Below are positions 1 through 9,154 of a stretch of DNA of 64,000 nucleotides, piece after piece. The notes under the pieces were generated by a model that had not been told where the DNA came from, did no database searches, and saw only the letters and a list, made by a program, of their open reading frames with translations. How positions within the stretch are numbered: position 1 is the stretch's first letter; each line of letters begins with the position of its first letter. Source of the DNA: Deltaproteobacteria bacterium (GTDB lineage Bacteria > Myxococcota_A > UBA796 > UBA2385); assembly GCA_016792625.1 (NCBI GenBank), contig JAEUKK010000121.1, forward strand, positions 42,681-106,680, written 5' to 3'. Both the position numbers and the translations under genes were made by a program.

Positions 1-504
1 GCCTTCGACGCGCACCCCCAAGCGCAGCACCACCCGCAGGCTGCGGTCGCTGAGGGTGTCGATATGGTCACGACGATGCGGCGCGAGCCCCTCGGCCCGA
101 ACGGTGAGCCGGCCGACCCCACATGCGGCTGGAACTGTGACCCGACCATCCGCGTCGGTGCGCAGCGCCGCCCCCGGGCGCGGATCGACCGGCGGGGCCC
201 CCGGGGGCGAACCCGGCGGGGCCACCGCGAGGGCGACCTTGGCGCCGGCCACCGGCGCGCCCGCCTCGTCGCGCACCGAGACGTCGACCGGGCAGTCGAG
301 GGCCACCGGCGCCTCAGGCAGCTCGGCCGGCCCGCCATCGGTTTGGACCACCCGAGGGCCCCGGCGGCGCGCCTCGGGCAAGGCCGGCCCCGGGTCGGGG
401 CGGAGCAGGTCGACGAGGACCCCAAGCAGGGCCAGGACGATGACCAGCCCGACCAGGAGCAGGCCGCCGAGGAGGAGCCAGGTCTTGCGTGTGTCCACGG
501 CCAT
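1..504 (-). CDS. Partial membrane-anchored protein with carboxypeptidase-regulatory-like domain
   Basis: This gene runs off the left edge, so only the first 168 codons are visible. The ATG start at 504 opens with MAVDTRKT. A hydrophobic helix follows at residues 9-30 (WLLLGGLLLVGLVIVLAL), which fits a signal anchor. After a Pro/Arg/Glu-rich spacer, from about residue 60, comes a stretch beginning DVSVRDEAGAPVAGAKV, with a later TDADGRVTVPA. This is the usual pattern of carboxypeptidase-regulatory-like (Ig-fold) domains exposed outside the membrane. No catalytic part is visible. It is divergent from the chemoreceptor gene at 631. The N-terminal anchor and the domain fold are reasonably clear. 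The function is unknown. Confidence 0.6.
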   Translation of the reverse strand, partial: MAVDTRKTWLLLGGLLLVGLVIVLALLGVLVDLLRPDPGPALPEARRRGPRVVQTDGGPAELPEAPVALDCPVDVSVRDEAGAPVAGAKVALAVAPPGSPPGAPPVDPRPGAALRTDADGRVTVPAACGVGRLTVRAEGLAPHRRDHIDTLSDRSLRVVLRLGVRVEG

Positions 505-630
505 GCGGGTCCCTAACGTGTCGGAACGTGGCCCCGCGGGCGCGCACCGCAGCGCCGCTCAAGATGGCGGGGAGCCGACCGATGGGCCGGAGGAGCAGGG
601 ATCACAGGCCCGCCGGGCACTGGAGCAGAG

Positions 631-1893
631 ATGAACGAGGAAGCGGGCACGCCCCCCGAGATGTCGCCGCTGAACGCCTACGCCGACGCGCAGCTCAACG
701 TCACGGTCGACGTGGTCATCCAGGTCAACGAGATTGGCGTCAGCAACGCCCAGATGCTGCACGCGCTCGGCGGCACCAACGGCAGCGCGGGCAACATCGC
801 CGCGGCGACCGCCCAGCTCTCGGCCAGCGTCAGCAGCCTCGCCCGGGGCCTCGCCGACGCCGAGCACGGCGCGCGGGGCGCCCAGGCCAGCAGCCACCTC
901 GCGGGAGAGGCCACCACCACGGCGATGGCGAAGATCGACCAGCTCGGCCAAGCGGTGGAGGACGCCGCGCTGCAGGTGCAGGACCTCGATCAAGCCAGCG
1001 AGGAGATCGGCGATATCGTCCAATCGATCAACGAGATCGCGCGCCAGACCCGCCTGCTCGCCCTCAACGCCAGCATCGAGGCCGCCCGGGCCGGCGAGGC
1101 GGGCAAAGGGTTCGCGGTCGTGGCCGCCGAGGTGAAGGACCTCTCGCAGCAGACGGCCGGCGCGATCGTCGACATCCGCCAGCGCATCAGCGGCCTGCAA
1201 AGTGAGATCGCGCGGATCCGCGGGGTGATGTCCGAGACCACGGCCGCCGCCCGCGCCGGGCGCGAGGCGATGGAGGTCGTGCACCAGCGCCGGATGGAGG
1301 CGGACGAGCTCATCCACCAGACCGCGCAGCGCCTGATCGAGGCGAGCCGCACCGTGCGTGAGCAGAGCCTCGCGACCAGCGAGGTGGCCGAGAACGTCAC
1401 CCAGGTGCGGCGGCGCACCGAGGCGAACATCGACCAGCTGCGCAGCGGGATCAACTCGCTGCGTCGCCTAGAGACCTTGGTCGGCCAGCAGTTCGCGAGC
1501 TTCGGGCCGCTCGACCTGCCCGCCAAGGTCGTGCGCCTCGCCAAAGGTGACCACGTGCTGTGGAAGAAGCGCCTGGTCGACCTGCTGGCCGGCCTGAGCA
1601 GCCTGCAGCCCGAGGAGCTGTCGGAGCACACCGCCTGTCGCCTCGGCCGCTGGTACTTCTCAGACCAGACGCTCGCGCTGCGCGCCCACCCGGCCTTCCT
1701 CGCGCTCGACCGCCCCCACCAAGAGGTGCACCGCAACGGCATCGCCGCCGCGCGGGCCTACCACGCCGGCCGGATGGAGGAGGCCTTCGCGCTGGTCGGC
1801 AAGGTCGAGGTGGCCTCGGCTGAGGTGCTGCACCTGCTCGATGAGCTCGAGGCGGCGGCCCGCGCCGAGGACCTGGGGCGGATGCGCTCCTAA
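631..1893 (+). CDS. Soluble methyl-accepting chemotaxis-type receptor with C-terminal CZB zinc-binding domain
   Basis: A 420-residue protein without signal peptide or membrane helix. The conserved signalling hairpin of chemoreceptors lies at about residues 130-180 ([20 protein letters not shown], then [15 protein letters not shown]). The C-terminal ~100 residues carry the CZB (chemoreceptor zinc-binding) signature: His in DHVLWKKR near residue 307, CRLGRWYF near 335, and HQEVH near 363. Together these would give the 3His/Cys zinc site. CZB domains in other bacteria sense zinc or hypochlorous acid, so a cytoplasmic metal or redox sensor is the likely role (family knowledge). No CheA, CheW or other che genes lie nearby. 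The ATG at 631 has a GGAGCAGAG ribosome site. The gene end overlaps convergent hflX by 4 bases. Confidence 0.85.
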   Translation: MNEEAGTPPEMSPLNAYADAQLNVTVDVVIQVNEIGVSNAQMLHALGGTNGSAGNIAAATAQLSASVSSLARGLADAEHGARGAQASSHLAGEATTTAMAKIDQLGQAVEDAALQVQDLDQASEEIGDIVQSINEIARQTRLLALNASIEAARAGEAGKGFAVVAAEVKDLSQQTAGAIVDIRQRISGLQSEIARIRGVMSETTAAARAGREAMEVVHQRRMEADELIHQTAQRLIEASRTVREQSLATSEVAENVTQVRRRTEANIDQLRSGINSLRRLETLVGQQFASFGPLDLPAKVVRLAKGDHVLWKKRLVDLLAGLSSLQPEELSEHTACRLGRWYFSDQTLALRAHPAFLALDRPHQEVHRNGIAAARAYHAGRMEEAFALVGKVEVASAEVLHLLDELEAAARAEDLGRMRS

Positions 1894-3326
1894 GCGCCCG
1901 CGACCACCGCCTTGCGCCAGCGGAGGATCACCGCCTTCTCGCCCCGCACACGCAGGCGGGTGCCCTTGGCTTCGTGGCGCTCCTCGAGCAGCTCGAGCTC
2001 AGCCCGGATGCGGGCCAGGGCAGCGCCCGCGGCCCAGGGCACCAAGATGGTGGCCTCGACAGCGTCTTTGCGGAAGTGCGCGGCGATGCGCGCGTGCAGG
2101 CCCGCGACCTCGGCGGGCAGGTGCGCGGCGGTAAACCAGGCCGCGGGGCGCTCGGCCCGCAGCGCCTCGAGGGCCTCGGGCTGCAGCTTGTCGATCTTGT
2201 TGAACACCAGGACCCGGGTCAGGCCCGCGGCGCCGATGTCGGCGAGCACCTCGGCGGTGACCTGCTCTTGCAAGCGCCAGCTCGGATCATTGGCGTCAAC
2301 CACGTGCAACACGAGGCTGGCGTCGAGCGCTGCGTCGAGCGTGCTGCGGAAGCTGGCCACGAGGCTATGCGGCAGGTCGCGAATGAAGCCCACCGTGTCG
2401 GTGACCAGCACCGGCGGCACCACATCGGGGCTGAGCTTGCGCACCGTGGTGTCGAGCGTGGCGAAGAGCTGGTCAGCCACGTAGATCTCAGCGCCGGTCA
2501 GCGCGCGCATCAAGCTCGACTTGCCCGCGTTCGTGTAGCCGACCAGGGCGACCTGCCGGAGCTCATTGCGTCGGCCCCGGCGGCTCGCGCGCTCCTCGTC
2601 GAGCTCGACCAGCTCGCGGCGGATGGCGGCCATGCGGTCGCGGATGCGGCGCCGGTCGAGCTCGATGCTGCTCTCGCCCGCGCCTTTGCCGCCGATGCCG
2701 CCCTGCTGCCGCTCAGATGGGCCGCCGAGCTCGCGCAGCCGGGGCGCCTCGTACGAGAGGCGGGCGAGCTCGACCTGCAGGCGGGCCTCGCGGCTGCGGG
2801 CCCGTGTGTGGAAGATCTCGATGATCACGCCTGTGCGGTCGAGGACCTCGACCCCACAGGCGCTGCGCAGGTTCTTGAGCTGGCTCGGGCTCAGCTCGTG
2901 GTCCACCACGACCACGTCGGCTTTGTGGGCGCGGGGGGCGAGGCCGCGGGCCTTGCGGTCCTCGACCAGCTCGGCGCCGTCTTCGGGCGCGCCGACCCCG
3001 ACCGAGTCATCGTCAAGATCAGCGTCTGACACCTCGTCTTCGTCGTCACCCACTTCGTCTGCGGCGCGCTTCTTGCTCGGGCGGGCGGGCCCCCGCTCGA
3101 CCACGCCGCTGCCGCCGGTCCAGCCGGCGAGCGAGGCCAGGGCGCCCTCACCGAGGAGCACGACGTTGCGGGTGCTGGGGCGCCGCTGGGTCATGCGCCC
3201 AGCGACGTCCATCCCGAGGGTGTCGCAGAGGCGGCCGAGCTCGTCGAGGCTGGCCTGCAGGTCGGCGGGCTCACGCCCCGGGGTGAGCACGCCCACGAGG
3301 ACAGCGCGGGGTCGGGCGGCGGACAT
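1890..3326 (-). CDS. hflX: GTPase HflX
   Basis: HflX is a ribosome-associated GTPase that splits or rescues stalled 70S ribosomes. This 478-residue protein has the HflX N-terminal domain, then a helical linker, then a G domain. The P-loop GYTNAGKS lies near residue 260. Switch residues ATLDTT and [10 protein letters not shown] follow, and NKIDK near 374 is the guanine-specificity motif. The [13 protein letters not shown] segment after G3 is typical of the family. An acidic insert ([17 protein letters not shown]) of about 35 residues interrupts the N-terminal domain near residue 100. The start at 3326 is preceded by TGGAG. The unknown gene at 3441-4466 lies upstream on the same strand. Confidence 0.93.
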   Translation of the reverse strand: MSAARPRAVLVGVLTPGREPADLQASLDELGRLCDTLGMDVAGRMTQRRPSTRNVVLLGEGALASLAGWTGGSGVVERGPARPSKKRAADEVGDDEDEVSDADLDDDSVGVGAPEDGAELVEDRKARGLAPRAHKADVVVVDHELSPSQLKNLRSACGVEVLDRTGVIIEIFHTRARSREARLQVELARLSYEAPRLRELGGPSERQQGGIGGKGAGESSIELDRRRIRDRMAAIRRELVELDEERASRRGRRNELRQVALVGYTNAGKSSLMRALTGAEIYVADQLFATLDTTVRKLSPDVVPPVLVTDTVGFIRDLPHSLVASFRSTLDAALDASLVLHVVDANDPSWRLQEQVTAEVLADIGAAGLTRVLVFNKIDKLQPEALEALRAERPAAWFTAAHLPAEVAGLHARIAAHFRKDAVEATILVPWAAGAALARIRAELELLEERHEAKGTRLRVRGEKAVILRWRKAVVAGA

Positions 3327-3440
3327 GCGGGGGGCTCCAGAGGTGGGCAGCGGCCGGCCGAGGGAGAGGGGCCAGCGGGGACCGCGGCCAGAAGGACGGC
3401 CGAGCGGGGGCAGAGGCCAGAAGGACGGCCGAGCGGGCGC

Positions 3441-4466
3441 TCAGGCCAGCAGCGCGTCGAGCCAAGCGGCGAAGGCCGGGCCGCGGATGAAGACCCGGGC
3501 TTCAGCGGCCAGCGGCGCCCGCAGCCGCCGGCGCCACTCGCCGTCATCTTCGCCGCGCTCGAGGCCGGTCTCGCGGAGCAGGTCGCCCAAGCTGCGCGGG
3601 CCCGCCTCGTCGAGCGCGGCCTGGACCGCGCGCTGCAGCTCGGCCTCAAAACCGGGGCGCCGGGCGAGGCTGCGCAGCACGCCCGCCGCGGTGCGCACGA
3701 GGTGGTCGGGGTCGAGCTTGTCGATCTCACCGACCAGCACGCGGTTGTCGGAGTCGAGCACGGTGTCGAGCACGTGCAGGCGGTAGGCGGCGTAGCGGGC
3801 GGCGTTCTCGGGGGCGCAGAGGTGGTCTGCCACCTGCTCCATCGCGGCGTGCAGGGCGCCGTCGACGAAGTCTTTGACCTTGCCCTCGGCGCGCTGCTCG
3901 AGCTCTTGCGAGATGCCGCCGATCACGCCCTCGCTGAGGCCTTTGACGCCCTGCCCGAGCAGCTTGAGCCGGTCGAAGCCCTTGCTCGCCCGGCCCGCGC
4001 CCAGGGCGCCGCCCAGCGCGCCGCCGACACCGCTGGCCACCCCGGCGACCGGCCGCAGCTTGTCGACGAAGCCGTGCAGCGCGCCCGAGAGCAGGTCGGT
4101 GACCAAGTGCCGGGCGGCCTCGTGGTCGAGCAGGCGCCCGACCAGGGCCCGGTCAAAAATGACCTTGCGGCCCAGTACGGCGCGCAGCGGCTGGGCGACC
4201 TCGGCGGGCAGGTGCTGACCGAGCCGCCCGGGGGGCACCCGCTGCTGCACGGCGCGGAGCTGCCCGCGCACCCAGGCCTCGGTGCGGTCGTCGCGGGTGC
4301 CCGCGCGCAGGGCGGCGACGATCTGCGCGGCCAGCCAGGCCGGGTCGACCAAGGCCGAGACCGGCCGCTCGAGCACATGATCGATGACCAGATCAACGAG
4401 CGCATCGAGGGCGGGGCCATCGAGGCGCGCGAGCAGCTGCGCGGTGGGGGCCAGCGGCGCGGACAT
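3441..4466 (-). CDS. Conserved-looking helical protein of unknown function
   Basis: I do not recognise this 341-residue protein. It is predicted mostly alpha-helical and Ala/Leu/Arg-rich. There is no signal peptide. A short Gly/Ala-rich segment near residue 145 (GVASGVGGALGGALGAG) could be a weak membrane-interacting or flexible stretch. The N-terminal 130 residues contain repeated Leu-rich helices (LVDLVIDHVLERPVSALV). The start at 4466 has CCGGAGCCCCC upstream. The gene lies between helD-like and hflX on the same strand with gaps of 23 and 114 bases, so co-transcription is likely. Codon use matches its neighbours and there is no large antisense alternative, so it is probably a real gene. 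Confidence 0.7.
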   Translation of the reverse strand: MSAPLAPTAQLLARLDGPALDALVDLVIDHVLERPVSALVDPAWLAAQIVAALRAGTRDDRTEAWVRGQLRAVQQRVPPGRLGQHLPAEVAQPLRAVLGRKVIFDRALVGRLLDHEAARHLVTDLLSGALHGFVDKLRPVAGVASGVGGALGGALGAGRASKGFDRLKLLGQGVKGLSEGVIGGISQELEQRAEGKVKDFVDGALHAAMEQVADHLCAPENAARYAAYRLHVLDTVLDSDNRVLVGEIDKLDPDHLVRTAAGVLRSLARRPGFEAELQRAVQAALDEAGPRSLGDLLRETGLERGEDDGEWRRRLRAPLAAEARVFIRGPAFAAWLDALLA

Positions 4467-4489
4467 GGGGGCTCCGGGGCTGGCGGCGC

Positions 4490-6550
4490 TCAGCGCACCG
4501 CCTCGGGCAGGATGGGCGAGGGCGTGCCCACGCAGGTCAGCCAGAGCTGGTGGACCGCGCGGGTGGCCGCGACGTGGAGCAGCCGGCGGTGGTGCCCCGT
4601 GTCGGGGTAGTGCCGCGCGCTCACCTCGACGATGATGACATAGTCGAACTCGAGGCCCTTGACTTGGTTGGCCTCGACGATGTCGATGCCCGGCGCGAAG
4701 GCGAAGCGCTGGTCGACCACCAAGCGAAGGTCGGGCAGATCAGCGCGCAGCAGGCCGTTGTAGTAGACCTCTGAGGTGTGCTCATCGGGGGTGAGCAGCG
4801 CGACGTTGGCGTTGCGCTCAATGGCCAGCAGGCGGCGCAGCTCTTCGCTGAGGAAGGCCACGCAGGCGCCGTGGTCGCCGAAGCGGAACAGCTCGACCGC
4901 CGGGCCATCTTTGGTCGTGCGGGGCGGCGGCTCGTTGTTGTCGTCGAGCACGTCGACCGCGAAGCGCGTGATGGGGTGGGTGGAGCGGTAGCTGACCTCG
5001 AGCGTGCTCAGCGCGCGGCTCTCGACCCCGATGCGGGAGAGGAATTCTTGCCAGGAGGAGAAGCCCGCCTCTTGGCTGATGTGCTGGCGGGTGTCACCAG
5101 CCATGGTCACGCTGCGGTAGCGGTCGCAGGTGTCGAGCAGGACCTGCACCTCGACCGGCGAGAAGTCTTGGACCTCGTCGAGCACCATGTGGCAGTAGTT
5201 CAGCGGCTTGCCCGCGGCGGTGAGCGGGCCCGCGCGCAGCTGCCAGGCGCGCAGCAGCAGCGCGTCGTCTTCGACGTCGAGGCGCGCGTCGATGCCTTGA
5301 TCGCCGTCGACGTAATTCACGACGCCAGTGGCTTGGCTCACCGTCCATTCAAGGGCGCGTTCGAGGGCCGCCTCGGACATGTCGGCCCCCACCGCGGCCC
5401 GCAGGCGCTCGCGGTCGGTGAGCACATGCGCCCAGTCTTCGACCACCTGCTGCACGCTGCCCTTGCCCGGGGTGCGGCCGATGTGCTCGGCGAGCAGCTG
5501 GATGACGCCGGGGTGCAGCTTGAGGCGGGTGACCGCCGCCGGCGTGTCGTCAGCGACCAGCAGCGGCAGGTCGGGCATCAGCTCGAGCACCCGCGCGCGC
5601 GACCACTCGGACCAAGTGGTGACCTCGACCCCCTCGACCCCCAGCGCGGGCAGCACGTGGGCCACGTAGTCGCGCATGGCCCGGCCCCACACGATGACGA
5701 GGCAGCGCTTGGGGTTGAAGCGCTTGCTCTCAAAGGCGAGGTAGGCGATGCGGTGCAGGGCCACGGTGGTCTTGCCCGAGCCCGCGCTGCCCCGCAGCAC
5801 GACCACACCCGCGTCAGCCGCGGTGATCAGCGCGAACTGCTCAGGATCGATGAGCGCCGCGATGTCGGGCAGGTGTTTGTCAGCGCGCAGCTTCTGGCCG
5901 CCGCCGAGCTTGGCCCCGGCCATCGAGCCCGCCCGCAGGGCCGCGCCCTCGCCGCCGGCGAGGCGCTGGTTCTCGCGGGACAGCTCACGCCAGCCCTCGC
6001 GGGTCTTCATGAAGTCGAGCTTGCGCGTGCCCACCCGGAGCAGCTCGCCCTCTGAGATGAGCACGGTGCGGCGCGCGGCGATGGTGACCTCGCGGTTGCG
6101 GCCGCCCATCTCTTCCACGTAGTCGTCGCCCTCTTCGTACTGGTAAAACAGGCGCGAGATGGGGGCGTTGCGCCAATCGACGATGCGCAGGCCATTGTCG
6201 AGCCGGGTGGCCTTGCCGATGTAGACCGAGCGGACCTTGTCGTCTTCTTCGAGCTGCAGGTGCGCGAAGTAGGGGTTGGCCGGGTCGATCTCTTCGGCGG
6301 TCTGCTTGTTGCGCTGCTGGTCGATCATGGCGGTGACGCCGTTCATCTGCTCCATCAGCGAGCCGCGGTCTTCGAGCTTGGACGTGCGGTACTCGTCTTG
6401 GAGGCGCTTGAGCTCGGCCACCAGATCACGGTCGTTGGCCGGCGCGGCCGACGGCGGGTGCTCGATCAGGAGCTTGCGCACCCGCGCGAGGTGGCGCTCT
6501 TCTTCGGCGACGATGGGGGGGGCGCTGGCGGAGGGGGTGGGCTGCGACAC
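4490..6550 (-). CDS. helD: HelD-like superfamily 1 DNA helicase / ATPase
   Basis: Superfamily 1 (UvrD/Rep-like) ATPase resembling helicase IV/HelD. HelD-type proteins unwind DNA 3'-5' or remodel RNA polymerase. The N-terminal ~110 residues look coiled coil (LVAELKRLQDEYRTSKLED), followed by a HelD-type DWRNAPISRLFYQ segment. Walker A GSAGSGKTT is near residue 250 and Walker B LDEVQDFSP near 455. AGDTRQHI (motif III), SYRSTHPI, VKGLEFDYVI (motif V) and VAATRA (motif VI) follow in order, so the motor is complete. I chose the GTG at 6550 because GGAGC precedes it by a few bases. The reading frame stays open upstream to 6694 without a ribosome site. An SOS-like operator and a candidate promoter lie about 110 bases upstream. 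Confidence 0.88.
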   Translation of the reverse strand: MSQPTPSASAPPIVAEEERHLARVRKLLIEHPPSAAPANDRDLVAELKRLQDEYRTSKLEDRGSLMEQMNGVTAMIDQQRNKQTAEEIDPANPYFAHLQLEEDDKVRSVYIGKATRLDNGLRIVDWRNAPISRLFYQYEEGDDYVEEMGGRNREVTIAARRTVLISEGELLRVGTRKLDFMKTREGWRELSRENQRLAGGEGAALRAGSMAGAKLGGGQKLRADKHLPDIAALIDPEQFALITAADAGVVVLRGSAGSGKTTVALHRIAYLAFESKRFNPKRCLVIVWGRAMRDYVAHVLPALGVEGVEVTTWSEWSRARVLELMPDLPLLVADDTPAAVTRLKLHPGVIQLLAEHIGRTPGKGSVQQVVEDWAHVLTDRERLRAAVGADMSEAALERALEWTVSQATGVVNYVDGDQGIDARLDVEDDALLLRAWQLRAGPLTAAGKPLNYCHMVLDEVQDFSPVEVQVLLDTCDRYRSVTMAGDTRQHISQEAGFSSWQEFLSRIGVESRALSTLEVSYRSTHPITRFAVDVLDDNNEPPPRTTKDGPAVELFRFGDHGACVAFLSEELRRLLAIERNANVALLTPDEHTSEVYYNGLLRADLPDLRLVVDQRFAFAPGIDIVEANQVKGLEFDYVIIVEVSARHYPDTGHHRRLLHVAATRAVHQLWLTCVGTPSPILPEAVR

Positions 6551-6658
6551 GGGCGCTCCAGGCGGCGGCGGCCGCGCGGCGCGCGGCTGTTCAGTTCGAT
6601 GAAAGGAGGTCGACGCCTCAGCGGCGGCCCCTCGACGGGGCGCCCCTAACCCTGTCCA

Positions 6659-6687
6659 GTTATCTGAACAAGTAATCAGGATTTCGA
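6659..6687 (-). promoter_or_regulatory. Candidate promoter of the helD-like gene with SOS-like operator in the spacer
   Basis: On the minus strand a -35-like TCGAAA (6687-6682) is separated by 17 bases from a -10-like GATAAC (6664-6659). Each matches four of six bases of the sigma-70 consensus. The 16-base operator at 6664-6679 fills the spacer. A LexA-type repressor there would block polymerase. The motif calls are seen in the sequence; function is inferred. Confidence 0.4.
6664..6679 (+). promoter_or_regulatory. SOS/LexA-like operator upstream of helD-like gene
   Basis: CTGAACAAGTAATCAG is a 16-base imperfect dyad. It shares CTGAAC at one end and CAG at the other with sites at 45065-45080 and 61997-62012. 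Its reverse complement closely fits the Myxococcus xanthus LexA box as I remember it (CTR, seven bases, GTTCAG). A further CTGTCCAG lies beside it at 6652-6659. Confidence 0.5.
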
Positions 6688-6721
6688 CGGCCATCGGGGC
6701 TAACGCCCTGCCCCGCCGTCA

Positions 6722-7342
6722 TCAAGGCCCCGGCGCGGCCTTGGGGTCGAGGTCGCCGTCAATGGCGGCGGCGTCGGCCAGCTCGCGCCGCAGGTAGGCG
6801 AGGGCCGAGAGCAGCCCGGTCAGCCCGATCAGCGGGGTCAGCGCCGCGCCCAGCTCGGGGACGCCCACCAGCACGCCGATGATCGCGGCGCTCATCATCC
6901 AGGTGGTCGCCTTGCCCAGCGGGTTGGCGTGGTGGGGCCGCACACGGGCCCGCACAAAACGCCCAACCAGGAAGGGGATCTGCACGCCCTGCACGATCTC
7001 GCGGGAGAACCAGCACAACATCCACCAGGCGGGCAGCTCGTGGAAGTTCACCAAGGACCAGGCCGCGTTGACGTGAAAGACCTTGTCGAGCCAGCCATCA
7101 AAGACGGCGCCGGTGTGGCTCACCCGCCCCATCCGGCGGGCGAGGTGGCCGTCGAAGAAGTCGGTCACGCCCATGAGCAGGTAGAGCGCGAGCGCCACGT
7201 CGCGATCGGGGGCGAAGAAGGGGTAGACCACCGCGAGCGGGAAGCGCGACAAGGTCAGCGCTCCAGGCAGGTTTTCGAGGTCGGACCACCGCAGGACCGC
7301 GGGCGCGGTCGCCTCGCCCGACGCCCCCTGTCCGCCCAACAT
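6722..7342 (-). CDS. CDP-alcohol phosphatidyltransferase family membrane enzyme
   Basis: An integral membrane enzyme that transfers a phosphatidyl group from CDP-diacylglycerol (or a similar donor) to an alcohol in phospholipid synthesis. The family signature D-x2-DG-x2-AR-x8-G-x3-D-x3-D is complete near residue 58: DFFDGHLAR, then G, AVF, D, GWL, D. Several hydrophobic segments follow (LALYLLMGV, ALTPLIGLTGLLSALAYL). The alcohol acceptor cannot be told from sequence. I chose the ATG at 7342, giving 206 residues. The frame stays open upstream to 7585, but that part is Arg/Gly-rich and unlike the family. No strong ribosome site is seen, so the start is uncertain. Confidence 0.82.
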   Translation of the reverse strand: MLGGQGASGEATAPAVLRWSDLENLPGALTLSRFPLAVVYPFFAPDRDVALALYLLMGVTDFFDGHLARRMGRVSHTGAVFDGWLDKVFHVNAAWSLVNFHELPAWWMLCWFSREIVQGVQIPFLVGRFVRARVRPHHANPLGKATTWMMSAAIIGVLVGVPELGAALTPLIGLTGLLSALAYLRRELADAAAIDGDLDPKAAPGP

Positions 7343-7608
7343 CGCGCCCCCGCCCGCGCCGCCGCGGCGCCCTCCGCTGGCCTGCGCCCGGGCGCGGCTA
7401 ACCCAGCGCGGCCGGGCCGGACCCGCGTGGGCGCCCCGTCGACCGCCTCGCGCGCGGCAGGGGGCAGAGCGGCCGCGCAGCGGGTCGACGGCGCCGCAGG
7501 CGACGGCGACGGAGCGCAGCGAACCCGCGCCGCACCCGGTCTGGCGGCCCCGGGCCGCCAGAGCCGCCACGCTCCCCCACGTCACCTGGAGGGAGCGCGA
7601 CCCGTGGC

Positions 7609-8559
7609 TCAGGATGGGGAGGGGTCGCTGCCCAGCCCCACCTCGAAGGCCGCCCCGCCGAGGCCGGCGAAGCCCTGTGTGCGGAAGTGATCGACGACGT
7701 GGTCGACAAAGGCGCGCACCTTGGGCGGCGTGCGCGCGCGGTCGGGCCAGACCACCCAGAGGCCGGCCGGGCCGCCGATCTCTCCGGCCAGCACCTGCTC
7801 AAGCTCGCCCGCGGCGAGCTCGCCCCGCACGGCGAGCTCGGGGAGCAGCGCGATGCCATGGCCGCCGCGGACCGCGGCCACGAGCAGCTGCAGGTCGTTG
7901 CTGACCAGCCGACCGGCGACCGGGGCGGGCGGCCCGTCGAGGCGGGGCCAGGCCCGGGCGGGCAGCTCACCCGCGTCCATGCCGAGCAGCAGGTCGTGTT
8001 GGTCGAGCTCGGCCGCCATGCGCGGCGCCCCCCGCGCGCGCAGGTACACGGGCGCGGCCACGGCGATGAGCGAGGCACCGAGCAGCTTGCGGCCGACCAG
8101 GCGCAGATCGCGCACCACACCCCCACGGAGCGCGACGTCGATGCCCTCGGAGATGAGATCGACGTGCCGGGTCGCCGCGATGGCCTCGATGCGCAGCTCG
8201 GGCCAGCGCCGCAGCAGCGCGGTGAACACACCGCTGAGGCCCGCCGCCGCGGGGCCTGGGGGCATCGCCACGCGTAAAATACCGCGGGGCACGTCATCTA
8301 AGAGGCGCACCTCGGCCTCAGCCTCGCGGGCGGCGGCGACCAGCGGCCGGGCGCGGGCGTAGAGCTGGTGACCGGCCGGGCTGAGCGAGAGCTGCCGGCT
8401 GCTGCGGTGCAAAAGACGCACCCCCAGGCGCTCTTCGAGGCGCGCGATGCGCCGGCTGAGGGTCTCGCGGGGCAGGCCGAGCGCCGTCGCCGCGGCGCTG
8501 ATGCTGCCCGCGTCGACCACGGCGACGAAGCTCTCGAAACCTTCGGTGCTCTCGTGCAT
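7609..8559 (-). CDS. LysR-family transcriptional regulator
   Basis: A 316-residue LysR-type regulator. The N-terminal winged helix-turn-helix covers residues 1-62 (SFVAVVDAGSISAAATALGL, then SRRIARLEERLGVRLLHRS). A periplasmic-binding-protein-like effector domain follows (LRVAMPPGPAAAGLSGVF; DVALRGGVVRDLRLVGRKL). The ATG at 8559 was chosen over one 11 codons upstream because GGGGGTCAG lies at the right distance and the family usually begins a few residues before this helix. It is divergent from the DoxX-like gene at 8718, with a dyad in the shared 158-base gap. This LysR geometry suggests it controls that gene. The effector is unknown. Confidence 0.9.
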   Translation of the reverse strand: MHESTEGFESFVAVVDAGSISAAATALGLPRETLSRRIARLEERLGVRLLHRSSRQLSLSPAGHQLYARARPLVAAAREAEAEVRLLDDVPRGILRVAMPPGPAAAGLSGVFTALLRRWPELRIEAIAATRHVDLISEGIDVALRGGVVRDLRLVGRKLLGASLIAVAAPVYLRARGAPRMAAELDQHDLLLGMDAGELPARAWPRLDGPPAPVAGRLVSNDLQLLVAAVRGGHGIALLPELAVRGELAAGELEQVLAGEIGGPAGLWVVWPDRARTPPKVRAFVDHVVDHFRTQGFAGLGGAAFEVGLGSDPSPS

Positions 8560-8620
8560 GAACTGACCCCCAGGCCCGCCGCGGTGCCCCAAGCCGATGC
8601 GTGACGAATCTGACCGGGAG

Positions 8621-8648
8621 CCGGCAACACGGGGCCCCTGTGTGCCGG
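8621..8648. promoter_or_regulatory. Imperfect dyad between lysR and doxX-like genes; candidate LysR operator
   Basis: Two 14-base arms (CCGGCAACACGGGG and CCCCTGTGTGCCGG) form an imperfect inverted repeat, ten of 14 positions matching, centred on GGGCCC. It sits in the gap of a divergent LysR/target pair, where LysR proteins normally bind. Binding is inferred. Confidence 0.4.
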
Positions 8649-8717
8649 ATGTGACGCGTATACAGCGCAGGAGCCGGAGCGGACAGCCCCGCCCGCCCTC
8701 ACCTCAGGAGCACCCGC

Positions 8718-9089
8718 ATGGACAAGCGCCGCATCGCCTACTGGGCCGTCACCGCCTTCTTTTGCCTCGGCATGACCGGGAGCGGGGTGATGAACCTGCT
8801 CCGGCCGCCCGAGCTGCTCGAGGGCTTGGCGCACCTCGGCTTCCCCGCCTGGTTCCCGCTCTGGCTCGGCCCGTGGAAGCTGGCCGGCGTGGCCGTGACG
8901 CTGGCGCCGGGCCTCGCCCGCCTCAAAGAGTGGGCGATGGCCGGCTTCACGATCGCCATGAGCAGCGCCTTTGTCGCGCACCTCGCCGCGGGCGATCCGT
9001 TTGGTCAGGCCTTCCCCCCGCTGGTGATCCTCGGCCTCGGCCTGACCAGCTGGGCCCTGCGCCCCGAGAACCGCCGCCTCGCCGGCTGA
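8718..9089 (+). CDS. DoxX-like small membrane protein
   Basis: A 123-residue protein with four predicted membrane helices (IAYWAVTAFFCLGMTGSGVM; PLWLGPWKLAGVAVTLAPGL; MAGFTIAMSSAFVAHLAAG; PLVILGLGLTSWAL). Length and motif order (GVMNLL near residue 27, GPWKLAGVAVTL near 55, EWAMAGF near 75) match DoxX-like/DoxX_2 proteins. These are poorly understood inner-membrane proteins often linked to redox stress. The ATG at 8718 has CAGGAGCACCCGC upstream. It is divergent from lysR. Confidence 0.82.
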   Translation: MDKRRIAYWAVTAFFCLGMTGSGVMNLLRPPELLEGLAHLGFPAWFPLWLGPWKLAGVAVTLAPGLARLKEWAMAGFTIAMSSAFVAHLAAGDPFGQAFPPLVILGLGLTSWALRPENRRLAG

Positions 9090-9115
9090 GCGGGCGGAGC
9101 GGGGCCGCCGGTCCG

Positions 9116-9122
9116 TTAGGCT
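9116..9122 (+). promoter_or_regulatory. Candidate -10-like element before the rhodanese gene
   Basis: TTAGGCT is an AT-rich island in a GC-rich gap, 33 bases before the start codon. Similar islands (TTAGTCT, TATGCT, TACCAT) recur 26-45 bases before other starts in this window, so it may be a -10 box. No good -35 was seen. Confidence 0.3.
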
Positions 9123-9154
9123 GCCGCCGCGCGCCCACGGCCGCAGGAGGACCC

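Noticed and set aside
6551..6694. Longer N-terminus of the HelD-like protein
   Set aside because: No ribosome site; it would cover the promoter and operator. The GTG at 6550 has GGAGC.
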